Shown piece after piece: positions 15,398-23,638 of a DNA stretch of 28,609 bases. Origin of the DNA: Anaerolineaceae bacterium (GTDB taxonomy: Bacteria > Chloroflexota > Anaerolineae > Anaerolineales > Anaerolineaceae); assembly GCA_003524305.1 (NCBI GenBank), contig DQHW01000024.1, positions 181,513 to 210,121 of the forward strand, read 5' to 3'. The translations under genes were made by a program, and so were the position numbers. Within the stretch, counting starts at the first letter, position 1. Each line of letters opens with the position of its first letter. The notes under the pieces are model-generated. The model was given only the letters and a program-made list of their open reading frames with translations, had not been told where the DNA came from and made no database searches.

Positions 15398-16669
15398 TTA
15401 ATTCAAATTATTTGCTCTCGGAACCAGTTTATCGATCATGTCTCTAATATCTTCGTGCGAACCGTAACTTTGGTTTTCGCGCTGATTAAGTATAACCACC
15501 CAATTGAGGTCATCAGACCTCTGAATGACCATGGACAGGGTTCCATCCAGTGAACCGTAGAAAGCCCATTCGCCGCATGAATCCGTTTTTGGAAACCCCG
15601 TGCCAATACAGTAAGTAGAAATAAATTTTGCCAATGTCTCAGCGTTGGTCAATATGCCACCGTGCGCATCCATGTGATCAATGTTCCAGCCGCCATCTGG
15701 CCAGCAAACAGTTGTGCCAGGGTTGAAGACGCTCGTTCCCATACCAGGACAATTATAGTGGGCCTCATTAGTTAATCGGTTTTCTGGAAGTGTTTGTGCG
15801 AGATACACGTTATCAATCCCCAATGGTGTAAAAATCTCGTCATGAACAACTTGAAGGTAGGTTTTGCCGGACACTTCTTCGATGATCATCCCCAACAAAG
15901 AGTAGCCAAAATTGGAATATACGCTTTTTTCTCCCGGGGTGAAATTAAGTTTACGTCCCATCATGTAGCTTGCTATCTGATATTTATCAACTGGTGGGTT
16001 TACACCCAAAGTGTTTGCAATTTTTAGATCGCCAAACATTGGGTCGAAACTTGAAGCTTCACGATCCCACCCTCCTTGATGCTCCAAAAGCATTTTGACG
16101 GTTATATCTTTTAACCGCGGATCAACCTCGGCTCCTGCAATTGGTTCAATGGTCAACCAACAATCAGTCGTATTACCATCGAGACAGAATACTAAATCTG
16201 ACCCGGTTAATTTTTTGTCAGTTATTAGTTTCATGACAACTGCCTTGGTGATGGGTTTTGAGACTGAAGCGATTCGCATGACAGCATCCGGCGTTAAGGG
16301 GTGAGTGTGATCTTCATCAAACCAGCCATATGAATGTGAAAAAACGATCTTATCCTTTTTAAGGATGACCAATTCGGCCGCATCAATCCCGCGAGCGCTC
16401 ATATAATCAATCATTGCCTGGTCAAATATCTCTGCGGCAGGGTTGTAGCTGCCCCCAACAGGCAGTTCGCCGCCCAAATAGCCCTCTGGGAAAGCGACTA
16501 ACGGAATATCAGTGGGTAGAAGAGTTGGTATTGGTGTTTCAGTTGGTAAGGCGATTTCTGTTGACGTAGGCAGAGGAGCCGTGGTTGAATTTTGTGGTGT
16601 TCCGCTGCAGGCACTGATGATAAAAACCAAACCGATTATTACAATAGAAAGAAATTTTTTACGATTCAT
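15398..16669 (-). CDS. Lipid-anchored beta-lactamase-fold serine hydrolase
   Basis: 423 residues. The signal peptide has lipobox IISAC (Cys21), then a Thr/Pro-rich linker (27-57). The catalytic domain of the beta-lactamase/class C PBP family (PF00144) shows SVSK (Ser135, Lys138), YSN (251-253, VYSNFGYSLLG) and the AHGGILTNAE segment. The third motif is YGSLDGTLS (371-379), not HTG, as in esterase or peptidase members. True antibiotic hydrolysis is unlikely; an esterase or D-amino-acid peptidase at the cell surface is more plausible. Extra cysteines near 162-170 and 307-365 may form disulfides. The start at 16669 is set by GGAGG and the signal peptide; the longer frame to 16789 is rejected. 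Confidence 0.9.
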   Translation of the reverse strand: MNRKKFLSIVIIGLVFIISACSGTPQNSTTAPLPTSTEIALPTETPIPTLLPTDIPLVAFPEGYLGGELPVGGSYNPAAEIFDQAMIDYMSARGIDAAELVILKKDKIVFSHSYGWFDEDHTHPLTPDAVMRIASVSKPITKAVVMKLITDKKLTGSDLVFCLDGNTTDCWLTIEPIAGAEVDPRLKDITVKMLLEHQGGWDREASSFDPMFGDLKIANTLGVNPPVDKYQIASYMMGRKLNFTPGEKSVYSNFGYSLLGMIIEEVSGKTYLQVVHDEIFTPLGIDNVYLAQTLPENRLTNEAHYNCPGMGTSVFNPGTTVCWPDGGWNIDHMDAHGGILTNAETLAKFISTYCIGTGFPKTDSCGEWAFYGSLDGTLSMVIQRSDDLNWVVILNQRENQSYGSHEDIRDMIDKLVPRANNLN

Positions 16670-16866
16670 TACATCCTCCGGGTTTTTTAAGCTAGGCAAC
16701 TTCCTTTTAGTTTTTGGAGAAATCCAATTAATGAAGTCAATCATGAATGGACGTTTTTGTAAAATTACAACATAGAAAAGAGAAATCAATCGTTATTGAT
16801 GAAACTACTGAAGAATCTTAACAGATTAGGTATTGATCATGTCTAAAAATAATTTATTTCAAAGGG

Positions 16867-17103
16867 TTATTCAACTGGTTGATTTTCATTATAAAAATTG
16901 GGTTTGTTTTCATTTTGGGATTTATTCATCGGCAAATTCATGACCTCCTCATTTGAGAGCTTTTGAAGTAAATTTAACAATTCGGAGTTATTTTTAAATG
17001 AAAATGTTTCACGCCCTGGCAATGCTTGAAGGTTGCCACAGGTTTTTTCACGCTGGTCAATATCGATGTATAAACGCAGAATAAAAGTCCTTATTTGTCG
17101 CAT
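16867..17103 (-). CDS. Short conserved Chloroflexota-type protein, function unknown
   Basis: 78 residues. The pattern RTFILRLYIDIDQREKTCGNLQALPGRETFSFKN...ELLNLL (about 4-47) matches a recurring small protein I associate with Chloroflexota genomes: a strand, a G-x-L/I-Q-P/A-L-P turn, an F-x-(N/D) segment and an amphipathic helix. The remainder (52-78) is Asn/Glu-rich and probably disordered. GGAG precedes the ATG at 17103 with good spacing; upstream in-frame codons to 17232 would run into the terminator at 17170-17215 and are not included. It lies between the BTAD regulator and the hydrolase gene, on the same strand as both. No function is known to me. Confidence 0.65.
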   Translation of the reverse strand: MRQIRTFILRLYIDIDQREKTCGNLQALPGRETFSFKNNSELLNLLQKLSNEEVMNLPMNKSQNENKPNFYNENQPVE

Positions 17104-17169
17104 TGGCACTCCGTTAGTCAAATAATACTTGATTGGTTTGCCAATCGATTGCCAAAATAGGAGATTAAT

Positions 17170-17215
17170 AAAAAAGGATAAATCAGGAGAAGTAACTCCC
17201 CACTTCATCCTTTTT
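17170..17215 (-). terminator. Intrinsic terminator after the BTAD regulator gene
   Basis: AAAAAGGAT pairs with ATCCTTTTT (17207-17215), with an inner GGAG/CTCC pairing. It lies 40 bases past the regulator stop. The A/T tracts could act on both strands. Confidence 0.75.
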
Positions 17216-17255
17216 GGACTAACAGCATGCAATTCGTATGGATTAATGAGCTTTA

Positions 17256-19298
17256 TTATTCTGTGTTTTGCTTTCGGGCTTCTGAATATAACTGCTGGAT
17301 CTCTTGTTGTGGAGTGATGCCCAGCTCGTTTTCGAGAATCTTTTCAAGGTGCTGATACAGCTTGATGGCTGTAATACGGTCATTCATCTCCAACGCGGCA
17401 CGCATGCCCATTGCCACAGCTTGTTCATGCCAGGGGTTATGCAACAGAACACGGCGCACCAGGTGTAGACATTCTGATGCTGCTCTGCTTTTTAACCGAT
17501 CACCAGCCAAAGCAAGAAGTGAGTGTTCAAATAAATCAGCATAATGTTGACGCAATTCAATTGACCAAACAAGATAACGAAACATAGGCAGGTATTCACC
17601 TTCGTACAGACCAACCACTTTTTCCCAATCATTTTTGATAAAGCATTTCTCGAATTCCAGAAAATCTAATATCGAACCAGGAGGGATAATTAGAGTGACT
17701 CGCTCCTCATTGACATCCAGATATCGGCAAGGAAATCTCCGGTCAGGCAAATCCGGCTCAAGCAAATGCCGCAAAGCTGAAATTGCGTGATGATAAAAAT
17801 CCATCGCCGCGTTGATCTCTTTTTCAGGACACATTGCTTCAATAATCTGTTCCGCAGAAATGGTATAACCCGGGCTGGAAAGAAGCAGAGCCAACAGTTC
17901 GCCTGCACGACGTTGGCGCAAAGATTCCTTAGAAATCATATTTGATCCCACCCGAAGAACATATTGCCCAAAGGTTTTTACTTGAATTTTTGCCGGGGGA
18001 TTACTTGACAGTATCTCGAATAAAGCCAGGCTTGTTTTACCAAGGACAGGGTCTTTGGAATCAAGCATTTCAGCAATAAGAGGAAGGATCAGGGAGCGTT
18101 CCTGTTCAATCAGAAAACCATACCCGTTGTCAATAATCAACCCCAGCACTTGCGACCAAAGTGTTTTCGCTTCTGGATTCTTTTGAGCAGATTGCAAGAC
18201 AGCCAGGTAAAGACTTGCTCGAGCCAAATCAAAATTGGAACCTAAGCGATTACTGATTTCCAATGCAGTGTATAAATCTTCTTCCGCTTTGACCGGTTCA
18301 CCTATTGCAATGGCCGTTCGTGCACGTTCGATCAACGCCAGGGCTTGTAATTGACCATAATTCATACGCAATGTCACAGCAATCGCATCTTCAGCCCATG
18401 AAGCGGCCGCCGCAAAATTTCTATTATTAAGATAGCCACGGCACAACCCCAAGCGCACCTCAACATTCAAACCAGGATCGCCAGTGGCTTCAGCGATGGA
18501 TCGGGCATGCTCATATAATGGAAGTATCTTATCCAGATAACCCTCACCCGATTCGATGAGTCCGGCTCGCAGGCAGCAGTAGAACCCATCGCCAAGTGAA
18601 CCCGGCATAACCACTTTTTCCATTTGATCTGCAACCTGGCCTGCCAAATCGTGCCGGCATGTGCTCCAATAAACCCAGGCAATGTCTGAAAGAGGAAACC
18701 AGAGTTCCTTATCCAAACCAAGACCCCTTGCCTGCTCCAGGGCTTCCTTGCCGGCTGCCAGGCATAGGTCGAACTGGCCGCGTGACCAGTAAATGTTGGT
18801 CGCCAGGCTGTGCAGGCATTTATACAGCCCATAATGGTAATCCAACTGGCGAGCCAAATCGACAGCCTGGTGATAAAAACTCTCTGCCCCAGACGGATCG
18901 CCCAGTTCAGCCGCACAATTGCCCAGCATACGCAGTGCATCACACCGCATCTGCGAATCAGAGGGCGCATCTCGCAAAACTTCTTCTGCCAACTTCTGAG
19001 TCTGGCTATACCTTCCCTGTCGAAAATGCAGGTGCGCCAGACGGATAAGAGCCAGCGCCAAATCCTCAGTATGACCACATGAGCGTGCCTTCTCAACGGC
19101 TAAAATGGCATCACGGATTGTGATCTTTTTTTCTGGATATTCCAATGCCAGACCAAAATCAGCCTGAGAATGAAATGAAGTTTTATTCATATCAACGAAT
19201 ACCAGAGAACTGTGTATTTCCCCATGGGCGGCTCCAAATATTTGTAATACGGATAATCCATCTTGAATGAGATTTATTCCTGGTTCCCCAAGAAGCAT
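17256..19298 (-). CDS. TPR / winged-helix / BTAD transcriptional regulator
   Basis: 680 residues from the ATG at 19298 (a TTG at 19316 is also open). Residues about 55-380 are TPR-like helical repeats (LALIRLAHLHFRQGRYSQ, LRMLGNCAAELGDPSGAESFY and others). An OmpR/PhoB-type winged helix follows (about 435-540: VKTFGQYVLRV, SLRQRRAGELLALLLSSPG, HHAISALRHLLEPD). The C-terminal bacterial transcriptional activator domain (about 545-675) ends with AIKLYQHLEKILENELGITPQQEIQQLY. The last two domains are the SARP-type pair, while the TPRs are normally C-terminal of them, so the order is inverted. No P-loop ATPase is present. It is expected to bind DNA, with TPRs sensing a protein partner. It diverges from padR at 19492, which is a plausible target. 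Confidence 0.9.
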   Translation of the reverse strand: MLLGEPGINLIQDGLSVLQIFGAAHGEIHSSLVFVDMNKTSFHSQADFGLALEYPEKKITIRDAILAVEKARSCGHTEDLALALIRLAHLHFRQGRYSQTQKLAEEVLRDAPSDSQMRCDALRMLGNCAAELGDPSGAESFYHQAVDLARQLDYHYGLYKCLHSLATNIYWSRGQFDLCLAAGKEALEQARGLGLDKELWFPLSDIAWVYWSTCRHDLAGQVADQMEKVVMPGSLGDGFYCCLRAGLIESGEGYLDKILPLYEHARSIAEATGDPGLNVEVRLGLCRGYLNNRNFAAAASWAEDAIAVTLRMNYGQLQALALIERARTAIAIGEPVKAEEDLYTALEISNRLGSNFDLARASLYLAVLQSAQKNPEAKTLWSQVLGLIIDNGYGFLIEQERSLILPLIAEMLDSKDPVLGKTSLALFEILSSNPPAKIQVKTFGQYVLRVGSNMISKESLRQRRAGELLALLLSSPGYTISAEQIIEAMCPEKEINAAMDFYHHAISALRHLLEPDLPDRRFPCRYLDVNEERVTLIIPPGSILDFLEFEKCFIKNDWEKVVGLYEGEYLPMFRYLVWSIELRQHYADLFEHSLLALAGDRLKSRAASECLHLVRRVLLHNPWHEQAVAMGMRAALEMNDRITAIKLYQHLEKILENELGITPQQEIQQLYSEARKQNTE

Positions 19299-19457
19299 TT
19301 TTATAACATTTCTCAATTCGTATGGAATATTGAAAATATAAAAACTATTTCTATGTTAAAGCTTTATTTAGACTTGATTAATCAAAGTATAGCAGTTTGA
19401 ACCTGGTAGTACAACTTAATATTGATATGGAAGAAAAAATTAGCTAATGTCATGGTA

Positions 19458-19491
19458 TTGACAAATTATATTATAGTACTATAATATTCGT
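19458..19491 (+). promoter_or_regulatory. Promoter and 20-bp perfect operator palindrome of the second padR
   Basis: TTGACA (19458-19463), a 16-base spacer and TATAAT (19480-19485) form a near-consensus promoter. The palindrome ATATTATAGTACTATAATAT (19468-19487) covers the spacer and -10. The ATG at 19492 is six bases beyond the -10, so transcription should begin at or next to the start codon, giving a leaderless mRNA. Confidence 0.8.
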
Positions 19492-20076
19492 ATGAAAGAA
19501 CATAATTTAACTAATGCCGAACTTGCCATCCTCAGCCTGATCGCCGAGCAGCCACGCCATGGTTATGAGCTTGAACAGATCATTGAAGAACGCGGCATGC
19601 GCGACTGGACGGAAGTAGCCTTCTCATCCATCTATTTCATCCTCAACGGGTTGGTCAAAAAAGAGCTGGCAGATTCCATACTGCAGCCAGCAGCCGGCCG
19701 CGGACCTGCCAAAAAGGTCTTCACCGCCACCCCATTAGGTTATCAAGTGTTGCATGACGGCATCTACCTCGCCATCTCTATCGCAGATCATGATAATCAA
19801 CGTTTTCTGCTTGGGCTTTCATGCCTGCCGTTGCTCTCTCAACTTGAAGTGGAACAAGCATTTCAAGAACGCATGACCTCCCTCACTGCCAAAATCAATG
19901 TGTTTTCGGCACACCCAGCCTTTACCATCCCGGGGTTTCCCCCGCATGTGAGGGCCATGTTTGAATACTCAATAGCTTTGATTCAGACCGAGTTGGATTG
20001 GTCTGAGAAATTTCTCGATTCGTATATGAAAGGACACTCCTCCAATGGAAAAACTGGACCTCAAAAAACAATATAA
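19492..20076 (+). CDS. PadR-family regulator with C-terminal alpha domain
   Basis: 194 residues, the long PadR type. The winged helix covers LTNAELAILSLIAEQPRHGYELEQIIEERG (about 5-34), FSSIYFILNGLVKKELAD (about 44-61) and the wing RGPAKKVFTATPLGYQVLHDGI. A helical C-terminal dimer domain follows to the end. PadR proteins are mostly repressors released by small phenolic or drug-like ligands. There is no Shine-Dalgarno sequence; the ATG sits at the likely transcription start. The gene overlaps the GyrI-like gene by 32 bases, so its last ten residues are read in two frames. The 20-bp palindrome in its promoter suggests autorepression of a three-gene operon. Confidence 0.93.
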   Translation: MKEHNLTNAELAILSLIAEQPRHGYELEQIIEERGMRDWTEVAFSSIYFILNGLVKKELADSILQPAAGRGPAKKVFTATPLGYQVLHDGIYLAISIADHDNQRFLLGLSCLPLLSQLEVEQAFQERMTSLTAKINVFSAHPAFTIPGFPPHVRAMFEYSIALIQTELDWSEKFLDSYMKGHSSNGKTGPQKTI

Positions 20077-20659
20077 AGCACTCTATAACCCTTCAGCCAA
20101 AGAAAACAGCATCATTGATATCCCCCCTTTAACCTACATCATGGTGGATGGACACGGCGACCCGAATACCTCCCCCGTTTATGTGGAAGCGATTCAAACG
20201 CTTTACAGCCTTGCCTATACGCTCAAATTTCACTGCAAAACGGCTCTTGAAAAAGATTTCACAGTCATGGGTCTTGAGGGTTTATGGTGGGTGCCTGATA
20301 TGGGTTCATTCAGCACGGCAAAAAAATCTGACTGGGATTGGACCATGATGATCTTGCAGCCTGACTTCATCACGCCTGCACTCTTTGAAGAAGCCAAAAG
20401 TAAAGCGGTGGCCAAAGGCAAAGCCCCATTAGCCGATATCGCCAGACTTGAAACCTATCACGAAGGAACCAGCGTTCAAATTATGTATTTTGGCCCCTAT
20501 GCGGATGAAGGACCCACGATCGCCAAAATGCATGCTTATGCTTTCGAACAAGGCTATGTTTTAAATGGAAAACATCATGAAATTTATATGAGTGATGCTC
20601 GCAAGGTAGCACCTGAAAAGAACAAAACCATCATTCGACAACCCATTAAAAAGTTGTAG
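20045..20659 (+). CDS. GyrI-like small-molecule-binding protein
   Basis: 204 residues, full length for the COG4832-type GyrI-like family. KQYKALYNPSAKENSIIDIPPLTYIMVDGHGDPN (8-41) is the family start. VMGLEGLWWVPDM, DWTMMILQPDFITPALFEEA, YHEGTSVQIMYFGPYADEGPTI and GKHHEIYMSDARKVAPEKNKTIIRQP follow in order. The fold is the SHS2-repeat ligand pocket; relatives bind drug-like compounds and some hydrolyse cyclopropanoid genotoxins. The substrate here is unknown. Its start lies 32 bases inside padR, with an AGGA about 11 bases upstream, so translation is probably coupled. It is the usual neighbour of PadR regulators. Confidence 0.92.
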   Translation: MEKLDLKKQYKALYNPSAKENSIIDIPPLTYIMVDGHGDPNTSPVYVEAIQTLYSLAYTLKFHCKTALEKDFTVMGLEGLWWVPDMGSFSTAKKSDWDWTMMILQPDFITPALFEEAKSKAVAKGKAPLADIARLETYHEGTSVQIMYFGPYADEGPTIAKMHAYAFEQGYVLNGKHHEIYMSDARKVAPEKNKTIIRQPIKKL

Positions 20660-20679
20660 AATAAACTTCAATTACTCTT

Positions 20680-21588
20680 ATGAACCATTTATCCTTGATC
20701 GTAATTGAATGGATCAAATCTCAGCTTGGCAGCCAGGCTGAGATTATGGAGAGTCTGCGCTTGCAGGGCAGTACTTCTTCAGACCTCTACTCCCTTCAGA
20801 TAGAAGAGAAATCGCGGAAGTATAAATTAGTGCTGCGCCTGTTGACCAACCGGGAATGGCTGCAAACTGAACCCGATCTGGCAATACACGAGGCGGCAGC
20901 TTTGAACATGGCAAAACAAAGCGGCTTGCCTGTGCCTGAAGTGATCGCCTGGGATGCTCACGGCGCGAAGTGCGGTGTGCCCGCCGTCATGATGACCGCC
21001 GTCTCCGGTGAGGTGAATTTACAACCATTGGATTTTGACCACTGGCTCAAGCAAATGGCCGCGGTGCTGCACCCCTTACATGCTCTAGATGCCGAAGATT
21101 TCGGCTGGCAATACTTCAGTTATAACGATGTGAAAACACTCCAAGTTCCCACTTGGTCAGAAAAACCCGGGTTGTGGCAGCGAGCAATTGAAATCGTCAA
21201 CCAGCCTCCACCCCCAACCCAATCTTGTTTCATCCACCGCGACTACCATCCCATGAACACGCTCTGGCAGGGAGAAACCCTGAGCGGAGTGGTGGATTGG
21301 GTGAATGCCTGCCGCGGACCTGCTCCCTTTGACCTGGCATGGAACCGCCTCAACTTGATGTCAATGTATGGCGTTGAGGCTGCTGAACGTCTGCGCCATC
21401 ATGCCATCTCACTCTGCGGCAAGGAGAGTTGGCATCCCTATTGGGACCTTATGGCATTGATTGAGATGCTGCCCGGCCCACCAGAAGTGTATAAACCCTG
21501 GCCTGTCTTTGGATTGCGTGATCTATCAGCCAGTCTGTTGATTCAGAGGGCAGATGACTACTTGATTTCTCTATTAGAAAATTTCTGA
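20680..21588 (+). CDS. APH-fold small-molecule phosphotransferase
   Basis: 302 residues, the usual length for the aminoglycoside-phosphotransferase/choline-kinase-like family. LVLRLLT near 50-56 is the lysine-strand equivalent, though the usual ATP-anchoring Lys is not certain (Arg53). HRDYHPMN (186-193) is the catalytic Brenner loop with Asp188 and Asn193, and GVVDWVNACRGPAPFDLAW (203-221) holds the metal-binding Asp206. It transfers phosphate to a hydroxyl of a small molecule; the substrate is unknown and antibiotic resistance is only one option. It begins 20 bases after the GyrI-like gene on the same strand without a good ribosome site, suggesting translational coupling. It converges on the diguanylate cyclase. 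Confidence 0.88.
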   Translation: MNHLSLIVIEWIKSQLGSQAEIMESLRLQGSTSSDLYSLQIEEKSRKYKLVLRLLTNREWLQTEPDLAIHEAAALNMAKQSGLPVPEVIAWDAHGAKCGVPAVMMTAVSGEVNLQPLDFDHWLKQMAAVLHPLHALDAEDFGWQYFSYNDVKTLQVPTWSEKPGLWQRAIEIVNQPPPPTQSCFIHRDYHPMNTLWQGETLSGVVDWVNACRGPAPFDLAWNRLNLMSMYGVEAAERLRHHAISLCGKESWHPYWDLMALIEMLPGPPEVYKPWPVFGLRDLSASLLIQRADDYLISLLENF

Positions 21589-21604
21589 AATACGGATAAT
21601 CGCT

Positions 21605-23587
21605 CTATTTTGTGGGTAACTCTGCATAGACCGCAATCCGGTTGCGGCCTTCGGCTTTTGCCCGATATAGTGCCTCGTCCGCCATGGCAACAACACGATC
21701 CATGGAAAGAAGTTTGGATGGATTTACGGTTACGACCCCCGCCGTTATCGTAACTACTTCGGCCACATCCGAATTCAAATGTGGAATGGCAAGTGCTTCA
21801 ACCGCCATACGGATGTGTTGGGCAACATGAATCGCGCCGTCCTGGTCAGTATCAACCAGAATGAGCACAAACTCTTCACCCCCGTAACGCGCTACGATAT
21901 CCGTTACACGGGTAACATTATTGGTAAGCGTAGTACCGATCTGGCGCAGACAATTATCACCAGCCAAATGACCGTAGTAGTCATTGAAACTCTTGAAACG
22001 GTCCACGTCAAGCATCAGCAGAGATAACGATTCACCAGAACGAGACATTCTCTGAAACTCTAGCTTAAAGGATTCGTCAAAATATCTCCGATTTGCCAAT
22101 CCTGTCAGACTGTCTGTGTTGGCATTGCGCTGCGCAGTTTTCTTTTCCAGTTCCAATTGGTGAACAAGTTGTTGAATCTTCTCCTCTGACACCTTGCGTT
22201 CGGAAATATCTCGAATTAAGAAAATCATTTTTACGGTTTGTCCATCTATATCGCGGATGACACCGCTGTTGACCTCAATATCAAAAACGACCCCACCTTT
22301 TCGCACAACTTTGTATTCACTGGTGCCACCGACACCATTATCGAGCAAGTTCTTTATGTGTTCAACAGCTCTCTCTCGATCTTCTGGAATGATATTTTCA
22401 AGTAGATGAGACCCGACATAACCCTCGTAATCAGGTCCATAGCCAAACATTTTTTTGGCAGCCGGAGAGATCATTTGAATGTAGCCATGTGCATCTGTAA
22501 TCGTAATATCATCTGGAGATGAATCTAGAATGGAACGATACAGCGCTTCGCTATTTCGTAAGGCTTGGTCTGCCAGTTTTTTATTGGTAATATCATGGAT
22601 GATACTTATTATACTTACTTCCGATTCTATAAGAATGGTCTTGGCTGAGATACGGCCGAATAGCTGGGTTCCATCTTTACGAACAAAGATGAACTCCCTA
22701 TTTTCACTGACACCATACTTTTTTACTTCACTGACAAAACGATCACGATCAGAAATATTTTTCCAAAAATTGATTCCGAGGGTGGTGTTTCCAATTAATT
22801 CTGAACGAGTGTAGCCGGTCATGGCCGGAAAACCGGCATTTACATCTATAATTAATCCATCCTCTGCACGAGAAATAACAGCTGCATCAGGGGTGGTATT
22901 AAAAATCCTTTGCAACTTTTCTTTTTCTTCAAGATTCTCTGTATTCAAACGTTGGTTTAACATAATAATGAAGCCATAAGTCCAAAGCACGTTGGCGATA
23001 AGCGGAACAATAAAAGAAGCGCTTAAGCCAGATTCCTGGTCAAAATATGTCTTCATTTGCGGAAGGAATAATACCCATATAAAGCGGCCAATTGAAAAGA
23101 TGCCATAAAGTAGAAATATAGCACCTGTAAAAATCGCTGAACCTGAGAATCCTTTGCCTTTAAAACGGAATAAGGAAATTGCGCTCATCAATAATAGGAT
23201 GGTACTAATCGCAGTAAAAACAAGGGTACGATACGAGATACTGTTTATGCCAAACATAAAATAATAATATGCCAGGATAAAGAATCCAAAGATTGCGACG
23301 AGAACCCATTTCTTTTCACGTTTTCCAAGAAATCTGACAACTCCGATATATAAAACCAGTTGTCCCAATATCGTAAGCGGAATCGCCACCATGGAAAATT
23401 TAAGCAAAGAAGGTATCATCACCATGGGCATGAAGATGACCCCCAGTGCCGAGAAGGTGGTACCTACCAACCACCATTTCATTCCAACCAGGGATTTGTT
23501 TATTCGATACTGCACGTATATGGCAATAACCTGACAGAGATAAACCAGGCAAGTAGTGATAGAGAGAGTTAAGATATCAAGTTCCAT
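21605..23587 (-). CDS. Membrane PAS-PAS-GGDEF diguanylate cyclase
   Basis: 660 residues. Seven hydrophobic helices (about 5-220) form an N-terminal sensor. Two PAS domains follow (about 227-345 and 347-465; VISRAEDGLIIDVNAGF and ITITDAHGYIQMISPAA), then a coiled linker. The GGDEF domain (about 490-655) has DSLTGLANRRYFDES, the active-site GGEEF (569-573) and the inhibitory-site RxxD (RVTD, 560-563), so the enzyme should make cyclic di-GMP and be subject to product inhibition. No EAL domain is present. The start ATG is preceded by AAGG. Triple TTAATC-like direct repeats lie upstream at 23639-23663. It converges on the phosphotransferase operon with 16 bases between stops and no hairpin. Confidence 0.95.
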   Translation of the reverse strand: MELDILTLSITTCLVYLCQVIAIYVQYRINKSLVGMKWWLVGTTFSALGVIFMPMVMIPSLLKFSMVAIPLTILGQLVLYIGVVRFLGKREKKWVLVAIFGFFILAYYYFMFGINSISYRTLVFTAISTILLLMSAISLFRFKGKGFSGSAIFTGAIFLLYGIFSIGRFIWVLFLPQMKTYFDQESGLSASFIVPLIANVLWTYGFIIMLNQRLNTENLEEKEKLQRIFNTTPDAAVISRAEDGLIIDVNAGFPAMTGYTRSELIGNTTLGINFWKNISDRDRFVSEVKKYGVSENREFIFVRKDGTQLFGRISAKTILIESEVSIISIIHDITNKKLADQALRNSEALYRSILDSSPDDITITDAHGYIQMISPAAKKMFGYGPDYEGYVGSHLLENIIPEDRERAVEHIKNLLDNGVGGTSEYKVVRKGGVVFDIEVNSGVIRDIDGQTVKMIFLIRDISERKVSEEKIQQLVHQLELEKKTAQRNANTDSLTGLANRRYFDESFKLEFQRMSRSGESLSLLMLDVDRFKSFNDYYGHLAGDNCLRQIGTTLTNNVTRVTDIVARYGGEEFVLILVDTDQDGAIHVAQHIRMAVEALAIPHLNSDVAEVVTITAGVVTVNPSKLLSMDRVVAMADEALYRAKAEGRNRIAVYAELPTK

Positions 23588-23638
23588 TAATAAAACCTTG
23601 ATTGTGAACCAATAAATATGAATTCCTATTTCAAAGAA

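Noticed and set aside
15398..16669. Beta-lactamase resistance gene
   Set aside because: SxxK and YxN are present but the third motif is not HTG/KTG; the lipoprotein architecture fits an esterase or peptidase relative better.
16670..16789. Upstream extension of the serine hydrolase frame
   Set aside because: GGAGG and the signal peptide fix the start at 16669; the extension would place the signal peptide inside the protein.
19492..21588. PadR/GyrI/kinase operon as an anti-phage defence island
   Set aside because: No nuclease, TIR, reverse transcriptase, toxin or transposase is nearby; the known families point to small-molecule handling.
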